Part shown: piece by piece, positions 47,438 through 55,730 of the stretch
Numbering within the stretch: the first letter of the stretch is position 1
Layout of the letters: each line of letters starts with the position of its first letter
Source of the DNA: Pseudomonas sp. G.S.17
Lineage (GTDB): Bacteria; Pseudomonadota; Gammaproteobacteria; Pseudomonadales; Pseudomonadaceae
Assembly: GCF_038096165.1 (NCBI RefSeq)
Contig: NZ_CP151076.1
Location: 186,001-250,000 of the forward strand
DNA length: 64,000 nt
Reading direction: 5' to 3'
The notes under the pieces: model-generated
Seen by the model: only the letters and a program-made list of their open reading frames with translations
The model's database searches: none
Told to the model about the DNA's origin: nothing
Made by a program: the position numbers and the translations under genes

Positions 47438-48477
47438 AGAGTGCCAGAATCGTATCGGGTATCTTTATATCCTTGACGCTGCAAGGCTGCGAACAGGCTG
47501 TGGAATTATCCGAGCCGGCGATTACGCCCGTTTCTCAGGCGGAGTTTCAGCAGTTCATTAAATCTGTTAAAGACAATCTGGTCTTCGTAGAAGGCGGTGA
47601 GTTTTTGATGGGTGACTTTGGTTCTAAGTACGCCCCTGAACGAGCGCCGTATGATCGCGATCAGGACAGCAAGCCGCTGCATAAAGTTGAGCTAAGTAGC
47701 TATTCGATCAATAAATTCAAGGTGACCAACGATGAATATCAATTTCATCTGAGGTTAGGTGGTCTAAAACTGCGGGATAAAGGGATGGCCAGTAAAAAAA
47801 GTTGGGACAATATTAACTCCACCTCCAATACACCCGCCCATATGGACTGGTATGAGGCGGAGCAGTACTGTGCCTGGCTATCCTTCATCACTGAGCTTCC
47901 TTTTGCTCTGCCTACTGAAGCTCAGTGGGAATATGCCGCGCGCAGCCGTGGGCAGTTTCTGATGGTCGCTACCGATGACGGCACTTATAAAGCCGAACCC
48001 CGAAGCTTGGTTAGTGAATCGTATGAACCCAAGGGAATTAATATCTCCAGCGATGGAGACAGGATGGCTTTTGCACAGCAAATGGGCTGGAAGACAAGGT
48101 TTTATACACCTCTGCCAGTAAATATGTTTCCACCCAATCCATTGGGTTTATATTCAATGTCGGATAACGGCTATGAATGGGTCAAGGATTGGTACGATCC
48201 GGATTATTATAAGGTCTCATCATTGAAGGATCCGCAAGGGCCGGGCAACCCGGTATCCAAGGATACGTTTGGCCATTATACAAAAGTAATGCGCGGGCAA
48301 AGCTATGCCGATCCCTATTGGGGGGGCGGAGTTAACGTCCATAGAACAGAAAAAAATCCATTTGGTCAATTTTCTGAAAAAGGTACGATTGTTTTGGACA
48401 GCAGCACAATGCGCTGCGTAGTCAATAGCCTGGAACCTGTGCATCAGGAAGTAACAGAGACTTTGCCTAGTGGGTAG
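47434..48477 (+). CDS. FGE-sulfatase-like lipoprotein, tandem copy 3
   Basis: A 347-residue third copy with lipobox LQGC. The first 30 residues of the mature part are nearly those of copy 2, while other parts are closer to copy 1 (VHRTEKNPFG). It therefore looks like a mosaic. It differs most around residues 195-225 (PKGINISSDGDRMAFAQQ, then TRFYTPLPVN), and its C-terminus is shorter. The catalytic Cys pair is missing here too. It is the last of the three coupled genes. Confidence 0.75.
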   Translation: MKSARIVSGIFISLTLQGCEQAVELSEPAITPVSQAEFQQFIKSVKDNLVFVEGGEFLMGDFGSKYAPERAPYDRDQDSKPLHKVELSSYSINKFKVTNDEYQFHLRLGGLKLRDKGMASKKSWDNINSTSNTPAHMDWYEAEQYCAWLSFITELPFALPTEAQWEYAARSRGQFLMVATDDGTYKAEPRSLVSESYEPKGINISSDGDRMAFAQQMGWKTRFYTPLPVNMFPPNPLGLYSMSDNGYEWVKDWYDPDYYKVSSLKDPQGPGNPVSKDTFGHYTKVMRGQSYADPYWGGGVNVHRTEKNPFGQFSEKGTIVLDSSTMRCVVNSLEPVHQEVTETLPSG

Positions 48478-48564
48478 AGTGCCTGCGTAAATATGGCGAA
48501 CGATATTAATGTTGACTCCACTCCAAAGTGGAGAGCCTCACGTTGTCTTTTTAAGGAGTTTAGA

Positions 48565-49263
48565 GTGAAGATTTTTTCGATTATAAAATACGTGTTCACC
48601 GCTTCGGGCGTTGCTATGCTCTTGGGCGCTGTGATGGCCTATAACAGTTCCACCGCCTTTCTGGAGAATGCAGTGTCCGTGGAAGGTACGGTAATAGATC
48701 TTGATAGCCAGCGAAGCCAGGACTCTATCACTTTCAAGCCAGTCGTACAGTTTGTCACTGAGGATGGGCAAACGGTCGAGTTCACTTCCTCGGCCGGGAC
48801 CAATCCACCCTCCTACTCGGTAGGTGAAAAAGTCGAGGTTCTGTATGCGCCAGAGGACCCGCAGGGTGCAAAGCTAAGTGGTTTTTTTGAACTTTGGGGT
48901 TCGGTTTTGATTCTGGCAACGATGGGTGGGCCGATGTTGTTTGTCGGTGGAGTTATATTTCTGATCGGCAAGCTGAAACGTCGCAAGAAGGATTATCTGC
49001 AACGCGATGGTGTAGTTGTCGACGCCAAGTTCCAGTCAGTGAGGCTTAATCATAGCCTGACGGTTAATGGCGAGAACCCTTTTATCGTGGTCTGTCACTG
49101 GTTGAATCCAGCGACAAACTGCATCCATGTATTTGAAAGTGAAAATATTTGGTTCGACCCTTCCGATTACATAAATACCGAGCTTCTCAAAGTGTTTATG
49201 CATAAGCGCAACCCGAAAAAATACTACGTCGATATTTCTTTTATTCCCCAAGTGGCGCGTTAA
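48565..49263 (+). CDS. DUF3592 inner-membrane protein
   Basis: A 232-residue protein with two membrane segments (about residues 5-28 and 108-135) framing a strand-rich periplasmic part with SVEGTVIDLDSQ and SVGEKVEVLYAPEDPQGAKL, the DUF3592 pattern. A second such domain follows (GVVVDAKFQSV). The GTG at 48565 is chosen for its ideal AAGGAG; the ATG at 48493 would add 24 residues with no ribosome site. It lies 87 bp after the third lipoprotein and before PAAR. Immunity proteins against pore-forming toxins sit in the inner membrane, so this is a rival or additional immunity candidate. Confidence 0.7.
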   Translation: MKIFSIIKYVFTASGVAMLLGAVMAYNSSTAFLENAVSVEGTVIDLDSQRSQDSITFKPVVQFVTEDGQTVEFTSSAGTNPPSYSVGEKVEVLYAPEDPQGAKLSGFFELWGSVLILATMGGPMLFVGGVIFLIGKLKRRKKDYLQRDGVVVDAKFQSVRLNHSLTVNGENPFIVVCHWLNPATNCIHVFESENIWFDPSDYINTELLKVFMHKRNPKKYYVDISFIPQVAR

Positions 49264-49294
49264 AACGCCAGGGCGTTGATATCTGGAGGTTCTC

Positions 49295-49558
49295 ATGCGA
49301 GGCGTAATTCGCGAAGGCGACAAACTTTCATCTGGCGGTGTGGTGTTGACGGGCGTCAGCGGTATGAAATTCATGGGCAAACCCGTGGCCTGCCTGGGCG
49401 ATAAGGTGTTTTGCCCTATCCCTTTCCATGGATTGAATCAGATTGCCGAAGGCGATGTGCGTTCCAAGCATAAAGGTCGTCCAGTTGCGCTGGACGGGCA
49501 CTGCTGTGCCTGCGGCTGCACCTTGATCACATCCTTGCCCCAGGCCGGGGGAGTGTGA
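49295..49558 (+). CDS. PAAR-domain spike tip protein
   Basis: An 87-residue protein that caps the VgrG trimer and can help load cargo. It shows the PAAR plan: MRGVIREGDKLSSGG, GKPVACLGDKVFCPI, a central HGLNQIAEGD and the metal-binding HCCACGCTLITSLP near the end. There is no toxin extension, so it acts as a plain tip. GGAGG precedes the ATG. The next gene starts one base after its stop. Confidence 0.93.
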   Translation: MRGVIREGDKLSSGGVVLTGVSGMKFMGKPVACLGDKVFCPIPFHGLNQIAEGDVRSKHKGRPVALDGHCCACGCTLITSLPQAGGV

Positions 49559-49559
49559 C

Positions 49560-50753
49560 GTGCCAGTCGATCTTCGAGCCTTGCCTGAGAAACTATCAGC
49601 CCCGCTTCCACCGAGTCATAAGCGCTGGTGCCTTGTTGTTCTGCTTTGCGCGCTGATAACGGCCGGCCTTGTAGTTTTGCTGTGGCCGGAAAATCGTTGG
49701 CGTATGTCGCTGTGGTTCTGGTGTTGCGCAGTGGTCCTGCCGTTGATGCTGGGGCTGGTGCTTTATGCCTTTCGTTTACTGGCTTTTGAGCGACGCGTTG
49801 AGTTTGTGGACAGTTGGAACCAGACCCGTGGTGAGCAGGAACAGCTGCTGATTACGCACGGGCAACGCGCTATCGCCTTACTGGCGACCTCCTATTGCTC
49901 TGCGGCAGGTAACAATCAAATCGCCCAAGCACTCCGTTTGGGCAGTAAGCCATTGCAACCGTTTTATCTTGAGGGCCAGGAGCGGACTGTGCGCTTGAGC
50001 CAGTTGACTCCGCCTGCGCAACTTCATACCAACAATGAGTACGCAGCGCGCTTGGCGGCTTATTTCGATCAGGTGATGCGCGGGATAGACGCCGAGTTGC
50101 AATGCTATGCACCCGACATGCCGTTACGTGTGCGGATCAGGCACAACCAGGTGTTAGGGGATGAGGAAGTCTTGTCGCTATGGCAATCATCTATCGGCGA
50201 CAAACACGCGATTGATCAAGTGGTTTTTGCCAATCAGGACGACGGCCTGCTCTGGATCGATGCCTGGCTGGATGAGCGTGCCCCCTGCCAATGTTTGTTA
50301 TCGGTTGAGGTCAATCTGTTCCTCAATCCAATCGCCGAACAGGCCGAGTCGGTTTCGGCAGTCTTGCTTGCGGACTCTGATTGGTGCGTGACGAAAGGTA
50401 TCGCCCCGGCCGCCATTGTTCATCGTCCGGTACAGATAAACGATCAAGCAGACGCCTTGAAAGACGCCGTTCTGTGGGGGCAGCTTCAGCCCGACACCGG
50501 CCGATACTTTACCTGGCAATCGCAGATGTCTCCTGACGTCGTATGCGACGCAAACATCGCGCTGACTGTCGCAGGTTATCCGCCTGATAGCGAAAAGCGT
50601 CAGCAGCTGGACGATTCATTTGGCCTTCCAGGATGTGCCGTCGCCAACGTGGCTTTGATTGTCGCAAGCGAGGGGGCTGAGGCGGACCGGCATGCTCAAC
50701 TGATTATGTTCCACGACGCTTCCTCGCAGGTTTGCGTTGTTCAGCCTGCTTGA
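49560..50753 (+). CDS. T6SS-linked two-helix membrane protein, unknown
   Basis: A 397-residue protein that starts with GTG behind GGGGGAG. Residues 1-20 are cytoplasmic. Two membrane helices follow (about 22-43 and 50-70), then some 320 residues with a Cys-bearing, strand-and-helix domain (YLEGQERTVRLSQL, SALLADSDWCVTK-type core, VANVALIVASEG). No enzyme motif is visible. It lies between PAAR and tssM in the operon, so a role in tip assembly or the membrane complex is possible. I do not recognise the family. Confidence 0.6.
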   Translation: MPVDLRALPEKLSAPLPPSHKRWCLVVLLCALITAGLVVLLWPENRWRMSLWFWCCAVVLPLMLGLVLYAFRLLAFERRVEFVDSWNQTRGEQEQLLITHGQRAIALLATSYCSAAGNNQIAQALRLGSKPLQPFYLEGQERTVRLSQLTPPAQLHTNNEYAARLAAYFDQVMRGIDAELQCYAPDMPLRVRIRHNQVLGDEEVLSLWQSSIGDKHAIDQVVFANQDDGLLWIDAWLDERAPCQCLLSVEVNLFLNPIAEQAESVSAVLLADSDWCVTKGIAPAAIVHRPVQINDQADALKDAVLWGQLQPDTGRYFTWQSQMSPDVVCDANIALTVAGYPPDSEKRQQLDDSFGLPGCAVANVALIVASEGAEADRHAQLIMFHDASSQVCVVQPA

Positions 50754-50772
50754 CGATAAATAAGGATTAATC

Positions 50773-53700
50773 GTGAAAATGAAGCGAATCGGTATCTGGA
50801 TTGTGGTCCTGTGCGTACTTGTCAGTGGCGGCCTGCTGATCTGGATCGATAACCCTTTAGTCCAGATAGAAAATGAGGCCGAGCGAGTCAAGTTATCGGC
50901 AGGCTTACTGGTTGTCTGTTTGGTACTGCTTTTCTTTGAAGGGGTTGGAGGGCTGGTAGAGAGAGCACTGGCCGCGAAGGAGTTGATCTCTCGCATAAGA
51001 GGTAAAACTCATCTTGATCTCCCTAGCGTAGTTCCCTGTAAAGCGGATCAAGAGGTAGCTGACCGGTGCAAAGCACGTCTTCAAGCCCGCTCCCACTTCT
51101 TCTGGCGCCGCCACTTCCGCCTGCTACTCATCGTCGGCGAACCCGAGCAGATCGAAGCCATCGCTCCCGGCTTGGCCAAAGACCTTTGGCAGGAAGGCCA
51201 GGGCACGGTGTTGTTGTGGGGTGGCAGTCCGCAGGTTGAATTGCATGAGGCGTTCGTTGCGCGGTGGCGCGGTTTGACGCGTGGGCGGCCGCTGGATGGG
51301 GTGGTTTGGGCGTTGAGCAAGGCGCAGAGCGCCGATGCTGCGGCGATGAATACGGGGACGCGCAACCTGAAAAGTCTGGCGAGTGCCTTGTGTTGGCAGT
51401 TGCCGCTGCACCTGTGGCAGGTCTGCGCCAGTGAATGGTCGCAACTTGAACGCCCGACCGATTCGGTGGGTTGTCTGTTGCCGGCGCGCTTGACGGCGCC
51501 GCAGCTGGAAAGCTGCCTCGGCGAGTTGCCGCAGCCTTTGCGGCTGGCGGGCCTGGCGCAGATGGAAACCGCGCTTGAGCATGATTTCCTGTTTCGTTTG
51601 TCTCGCGACTTGCAAGCCGAGGGCATCGCCCGTTGGCGCCAGGCGCTCGCGCCGTTGCTCGGTGATTTCGCTCGGGGTTTGCCGCTGCGTGGTGTGTGGT
51701 TCAGCCTGCCAGTGTCGCGAGCTACAAGTGATTACCCCAACCTCTGGCTGCTGGATCCGGCGTGGCGTGGCGTAGTTGAAGACCGGGCCGTCAATGTGCG
51801 TCGCTTGGGCTGGCCCGCCACCCGCATCGGCTACGTATTGATGCTCAGCCTGGCACTGCTGTGGGGCGCGGGCATGCTGTTGTCGTTCGCCAGCAATCGG
51901 CAACAAATCGCCCAGTTGCACACCTCGCTCGCGACCCTGCAACAGCCCGGCAATGGTGATGCGCAGCTGCGAGCGCTGAACGACTGGGTGCGGGAAATGG
52001 CGCGGCTGGATTATCGCCTTGAACACGGCGCGGCCTGGTATCAGCGCTTTGGCCTGAACCAGAATCAGGCGCTGCTCGATGCCTTGTGGCCGCGTTATAT
52101 CGAAGCCAACAATCGCCTGATGCGCGACCCGGCGGCGGCAAACCTGCAACGTCAGCTGCGGGCGTTGGTCAAGCTGGCGCCGGACAGTCCCGAGCGGGCC
52201 AAGCGTGCCAACGACGCGTACCAACAGCTCAAGGCGTACCTGATGATGGCGCGTCCGGAAAAAGCCGATGCAGCCTTTCTGGCCAAGGCTTTGGGCAATG
52301 CCGAACCTGAGCGTGAGGGTATTTCGCCGGGCTTGTGGCAAGGCTTGTCGCCCGGACTTTGGAAGTTTTACAGCGAGCACCTGGCCGCGCACCCGGACTG
52401 GCGCATTGAAGCCAATCCGACGCTGGTGGCCCAGGCGCGACAAGTGCTGCTGGGGCAGTTGGGCCAGCGCAATGCCGAAGCCAACCTGTACCAGAAAGTG
52501 CTCGACGCGGCGGCCAATCACTCTCCGGCATTGAGCCTGCACGACATGGTCGGCGACACCGATGCGCTGGCGCTGTTGTCCTCGGGCGCCGAGGTGCCCG
52601 GCGTGTTCACCCGTCAGGCCTGGGAAGGCCAGGTGCGCAAGGCGATTGATGACATTGCCGACGCACGCCGCGAGCAAATCGACTGGGTGCTCAGCGACAG
52701 CCAGACGGACATCGCCGCCGAACTGACCCCGGATGTGCTGCGCGAACGCCTCACCCAACGCTACTTTCAGGACTACAGCGGTGCGTGGCTGGCGTTTCTC
52801 AACAGCCTGCGCTGGAAGCAGGCCAAGAGCCTGGCCGAAGTGATCGACCAGTTGACGCTGATGAGCGACGTGCGCCAATCGCCGGTCATCGCGCTGATGA
52901 ATACCCTGGCGTGGCAAGGACAGGCCGGCACGCGTGGGCAGGCGTTGGCTGACTCGTTGATTCAGTCGGCTCAGCAGTTGATCAAACAGGACGCGACCCC
53001 CGTCATCGACCAGCTAGGACTCGGCCCGCGCGGGCCGCTGGATGCAACCTTTGGTCCCTTGCTGGCCCTGCTCGGCAAAGGCCCGGAAAGTGCGGCCAGC
53101 GATGACAGCCTGAGCGTGCAGGCGTTTCTCACCCGCGTGACCCGCGTGCGCTTGAAGTTGCAGCAAATCAGCAACGCACCCGACCCGCTGGAAATGACCC
53201 AGGCTTTGGCGCAAACGGTGTTTCAGGGCAACAGCATCGACCTGACCGACACCCAATCCTATGGCCGTCTGATCGCCGCGAGTCTGGGCGCCGAATGGGC
53301 CGGAATTGGCCAGACCTTGTTTGTGCAGCCGCTGGATCAAGCCTGGCAAAAAGTCCTGCAACCCTCGGCGGCGAGCCTCAACAAACAGTGGCAGCGTGCG
53401 GTTGTCAGCGACTGGGACAGCGCCTTCACCGGCCGTTACCCCTTTGCGGCCACCGCCAGCGACATCTCGCTGCCCATGCTCGGGCAAATGATCCGCGCCG
53501 ATTCCGGGCGCATCGAACAATTCTTGCAGCGCCAGCTCAGCGGCGTGCTGCGCAAGGAAGGCAGCCAGTGGGTGGCAGACACGCGCCATAGCCAGGGCTT
53601 GCGCCTGAATCCGCAATTTCTGACCGCCATCAACCAGCTCAGCCATCTGGCCGACGTGCTCTACACCGACGGCGGCATGGGCTTGAGTTTCGAGCTCAGT

Positions 53701-54126
53701 GGCAAAGCCGTGCGCAACGTGGTGCAAACCACCTTCACCCTCAACGGCGAAAAACACGAGTACTTCAATCAGCGGGAAAAATGGCAACGCTTCAACTGGC
53801 CGGGCCGCAGCGACCATCCGGGCGCGAGCCTCACGTGGACCAGCGTGCACACCGGCGAGCGCCTGTTCGGCGACTATCAAGGCACCTGGGGCCTGATCCG
53901 CCTGCTGGAGAACGCCAAAATGACCCTGCTGGACGACGGCGAAAGTCGTTACCGCATGGTCCTCACCGCCCCCGACGGCCTCGGTTTGACCTGGCATCTG
54001 CGCACCGAACTGGGCGCGGGGCCGATGGCGTTGCTCAAGTTGCGGGGGTTCAAGATGCCGAAGGAGATATTTCTTAATGGGGGCAAAGCAGCGGAGCCCT
54101 ACGCGCAGAACGGAGTTTTTGAATGA
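50773..54126 (+). CDS. tssM: T6SS membrane complex protein TssM (IcmF)
   Basis: Spans the inner membrane and reaches TssJ at the outer membrane. The 1117 residues have two membrane helices at the start (about 7-25 and 42-60) and another near 355-375. The large periplasmic part ends in the TssM C-terminal domain (NGEKHEYFNQREKWQRFNWPG, then GERLFGDYQGTWGL). In the cytoplasmic loop, the position where some TssMs have Walker A reads LLIVGEPEQIEAIA, without GKT, so it probably cannot bind ATP. The GTG at 50773 has AAGGA at 6 nt; the ATG two codons on is an alternative. tssA overlaps its end by ATGA. Confidence 0.93.
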   Translation: MKMKRIGIWIVVLCVLVSGGLLIWIDNPLVQIENEAERVKLSAGLLVVCLVLLFFEGVGGLVERALAAKELISRIRGKTHLDLPSVVPCKADQEVADRCKARLQARSHFFWRRHFRLLLIVGEPEQIEAIAPGLAKDLWQEGQGTVLLWGGSPQVELHEAFVARWRGLTRGRPLDGVVWALSKAQSADAAAMNTGTRNLKSLASALCWQLPLHLWQVCASEWSQLERPTDSVGCLLPARLTAPQLESCLGELPQPLRLAGLAQMETALEHDFLFRLSRDLQAEGIARWRQALAPLLGDFARGLPLRGVWFSLPVSRATSDYPNLWLLDPAWRGVVEDRAVNVRRLGWPATRIGYVLMLSLALLWGAGMLLSFASNRQQIAQLHTSLATLQQPGNGDAQLRALNDWVREMARLDYRLEHGAAWYQRFGLNQNQALLDALWPRYIEANNRLMRDPAAANLQRQLRALVKLAPDSPERAKRANDAYQQLKAYLMMARPEKADAAFLAKALGNAEPEREGISPGLWQGLSPGLWKFYSEHLAAHPDWRIEANPTLVAQARQVLLGQLGQRNAEANLYQKVLDAAANHSPALSLHDMVGDTDALALLSSGAEVPGVFTRQAWEGQVRKAIDDIADARREQIDWVLSDSQTDIAAELTPDVLRERLTQRYFQDYSGAWLAFLNSLRWKQAKSLAEVIDQLTLMSDVRQSPVIALMNTLAWQGQAGTRGQALADSLIQSAQQLIKQDATPVIDQLGLGPRGPLDATFGPLLALLGKGPESAASDDSLSVQAFLTRVTRVRLKLQQISNAPDPLEMTQALAQTVFQGNSIDLTDTQSYGRLIAASLGAEWAGIGQTLFVQPLDQAWQKVLQPSAASLNKQWQRAVVSDWDSAFTGRYPFAATASDISLPMLGQMIRADSGRIEQFLQRQLSGVLRKEGSQWVADTRHSQGLRLNPQFLTAINQLSHLADVLYTDGGMGLSFELSGKAVRNVVQTTFTLNGEKHEYFNQREKWQRFNWPGRSDHPGASLTWTSVHTGERLFGDYQGTWGLIRLLENAKMTLLDDGESRYRMVLTAPDGLGLTWHLRTELGAGPMALLKLRGFKMPKEIFLNGGKAAEPYAQNGVFE

Positions 54127-55706
54127 GTCTGGACACACTGATTTCCCGATGCCTGGGTGAGCGCGATGCGGTGTCACTTGCCCGCGAACAGGCCACGAAT
54201 TGGGCTGCATGGTTGCTGCCGATCACTGCGGATTCTCCAACAGGTGAGGACCCGGGATACGACGATGATTTTCAGCGCATGCGCGAGGAGGTCAACAAAC
54301 TGTCCGGCGCCGATGTCGATCAGGTCGTCCAGTTGGCGCAGACGCTGCTAACCCATTCCTGCAAAGACCTTCGCGTGGCCACTTATTACCTGTGGGCGCG
54401 CCTGCACAAAGATGGGGAACTTGGCCTGGCTGACGGCCTGACTTTGCTTGCCGCTTTGGTGGAGGGTTACACCGAGATACTGCCCGCGAGGCCCAACAGT
54501 CGAAAAATGGCGCTGGAGTGGTTGGCCAGCAGCAAAGTGCTGGACAGCCTGTCGCTGTATCCCGAAGTGGTGAAAGCCGAGGCCGAGCGCACCGTTGCTG
54601 CATTGGCCTGGTTGGAACAGGGACTAAGCAGTTGGCCGGAAAATCAGCGTCCTGCATTGGGCGCATTGTATGCCGCGTTGTCTGCCCGGCTGGCGAAGTC
54701 CGGTGGAGTAGACGCGCTTGTGCCGCAGAACAGCGCGAGTAGCGAACCGAATAATCGAGCCTCTGGATCGCCTGCCATAGCGCCGAAATCCGGACGCGAT
54801 CTTTTGGACGGCGGCCGCGCGCTGGCAGGTTATTTGCGCGAGCAACCTCAAGGCTGGCTGGCTGCCCACCGATTAATGAAAAGTCTGCGCTGGGACACCC
54901 TTCACGAACCGCCACCTCAAGATGAAAGCGGCAAAACTCGGCTTGCTGCGCCGCGCGGCGACTATCGGGCGCAACTAAAGCGTTCGTACCTACAACAGAG
55001 CTGGAATGAACTGCTTGATCAGGTCGAGCGGATGTACGCCGAAGGCGTGAATCATTTCTGGCTCGATCTGCAGTGGTACCTCTGCCAGGCATTGAGTAAA
55101 CAGCCAGCCCCTCAAGACAGCTGGGCCGATATCGTCAAGCGTGATCTGGGCATGTTGCTTGATCGTTTGCCGGGCGTTGAGGAGTTGCGCTGGAGCGACG
55201 GTACTCCTTTCGCCGATGAGACGACTCGGGAGTGGATTACCCAGCACGTCAGTGGCAATCGTGCGCAGCAGTGGTTGCCAGTACCAGCGGCGACACCGGT
55301 ATCGGCGGATACCGAGATCCTTTCACTTGAGGCCGAAGCGTTGGCGCAAGCCGACAGCGGCGGCATCGATGAGGCGCTCGCCTGGCTGGCCGCGCGGCCC
55401 GGCGTACAGACCGGTCGGCAGCGCTGGCTGCTGCGTTTGCTGATGGCGCGGGTTGCCGAGCAATACGGCAAAAACGATCTGGCTGTTCATCTGCTGAGCG
55501 AACTGGATGTCACCGCACAGCGCCACGCCCTGGCCGAGTGGGAGCCCGAGCTGAATTTCGAGATCAAGGCACGTTTGCTCAAGTTATTGCGCTTGAAAGC
55601 GCAGCGCAGCGATGCAGACAAACCTTCCCTCGCCCGGCGAATGGAGGCGCTGCTGGCTGCGCTGGTGGCGATTGACCCTGTACGCGCCGCAGTGCTCTGC
55701 GCCTAA
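54123..55706 (+). CDS. tssA: T6SS assembly protein TssA
   Basis: Primes the baseplate and may cap the growing sheath. The 527 residues begin with an ImpA_N domain (about 25-150: PITADSPTGEDPGYDDDFQ, then EGYTEILPARPNSRK). A variable low-complexity linker follows near 200-220 (SASSEPNNRASGSP), and the C-terminal helical part carries GWLAAHRLMKSLRWDTLHE and AEGVNHFWLDLQWYLCQAL. The family splits on its C-terminus. This one resembles the longer, VasJ-like class. It starts inside the tssM stop (ATGA). Confidence 0.9.
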   Translation: MSLDTLISRCLGERDAVSLAREQATNWAAWLLPITADSPTGEDPGYDDDFQRMREEVNKLSGADVDQVVQLAQTLLTHSCKDLRVATYYLWARLHKDGELGLADGLTLLAALVEGYTEILPARPNSRKMALEWLASSKVLDSLSLYPEVVKAEAERTVAALAWLEQGLSSWPENQRPALGALYAALSARLAKSGGVDALVPQNSASSEPNNRASGSPAIAPKSGRDLLDGGRALAGYLREQPQGWLAAHRLMKSLRWDTLHEPPPQDESGKTRLAAPRGDYRAQLKRSYLQQSWNELLDQVERMYAEGVNHFWLDLQWYLCQALSKQPAPQDSWADIVKRDLGMLLDRLPGVEELRWSDGTPFADETTREWITQHVSGNRAQQWLPVPAATPVSADTEILSLEAEALAQADSGGIDEALAWLAARPGVQTGRQRWLLRLLMARVAEQYGKNDLAVHLLSELDVTAQRHALAEWEPELNFEIKARLLKLLRLKAQRSDADKPSLARRMEALLAALVAIDPVRAAVLCA

Positions 55707-55730
55707 CTATCATTTATAAGGATTCTTTCT

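Noticed and set aside
51124..52917. 597-codon minus-strand open frame inside tssM
   Set aside because: Antisense to an intact tssM; composition and lack of family features mark it as a shadow.
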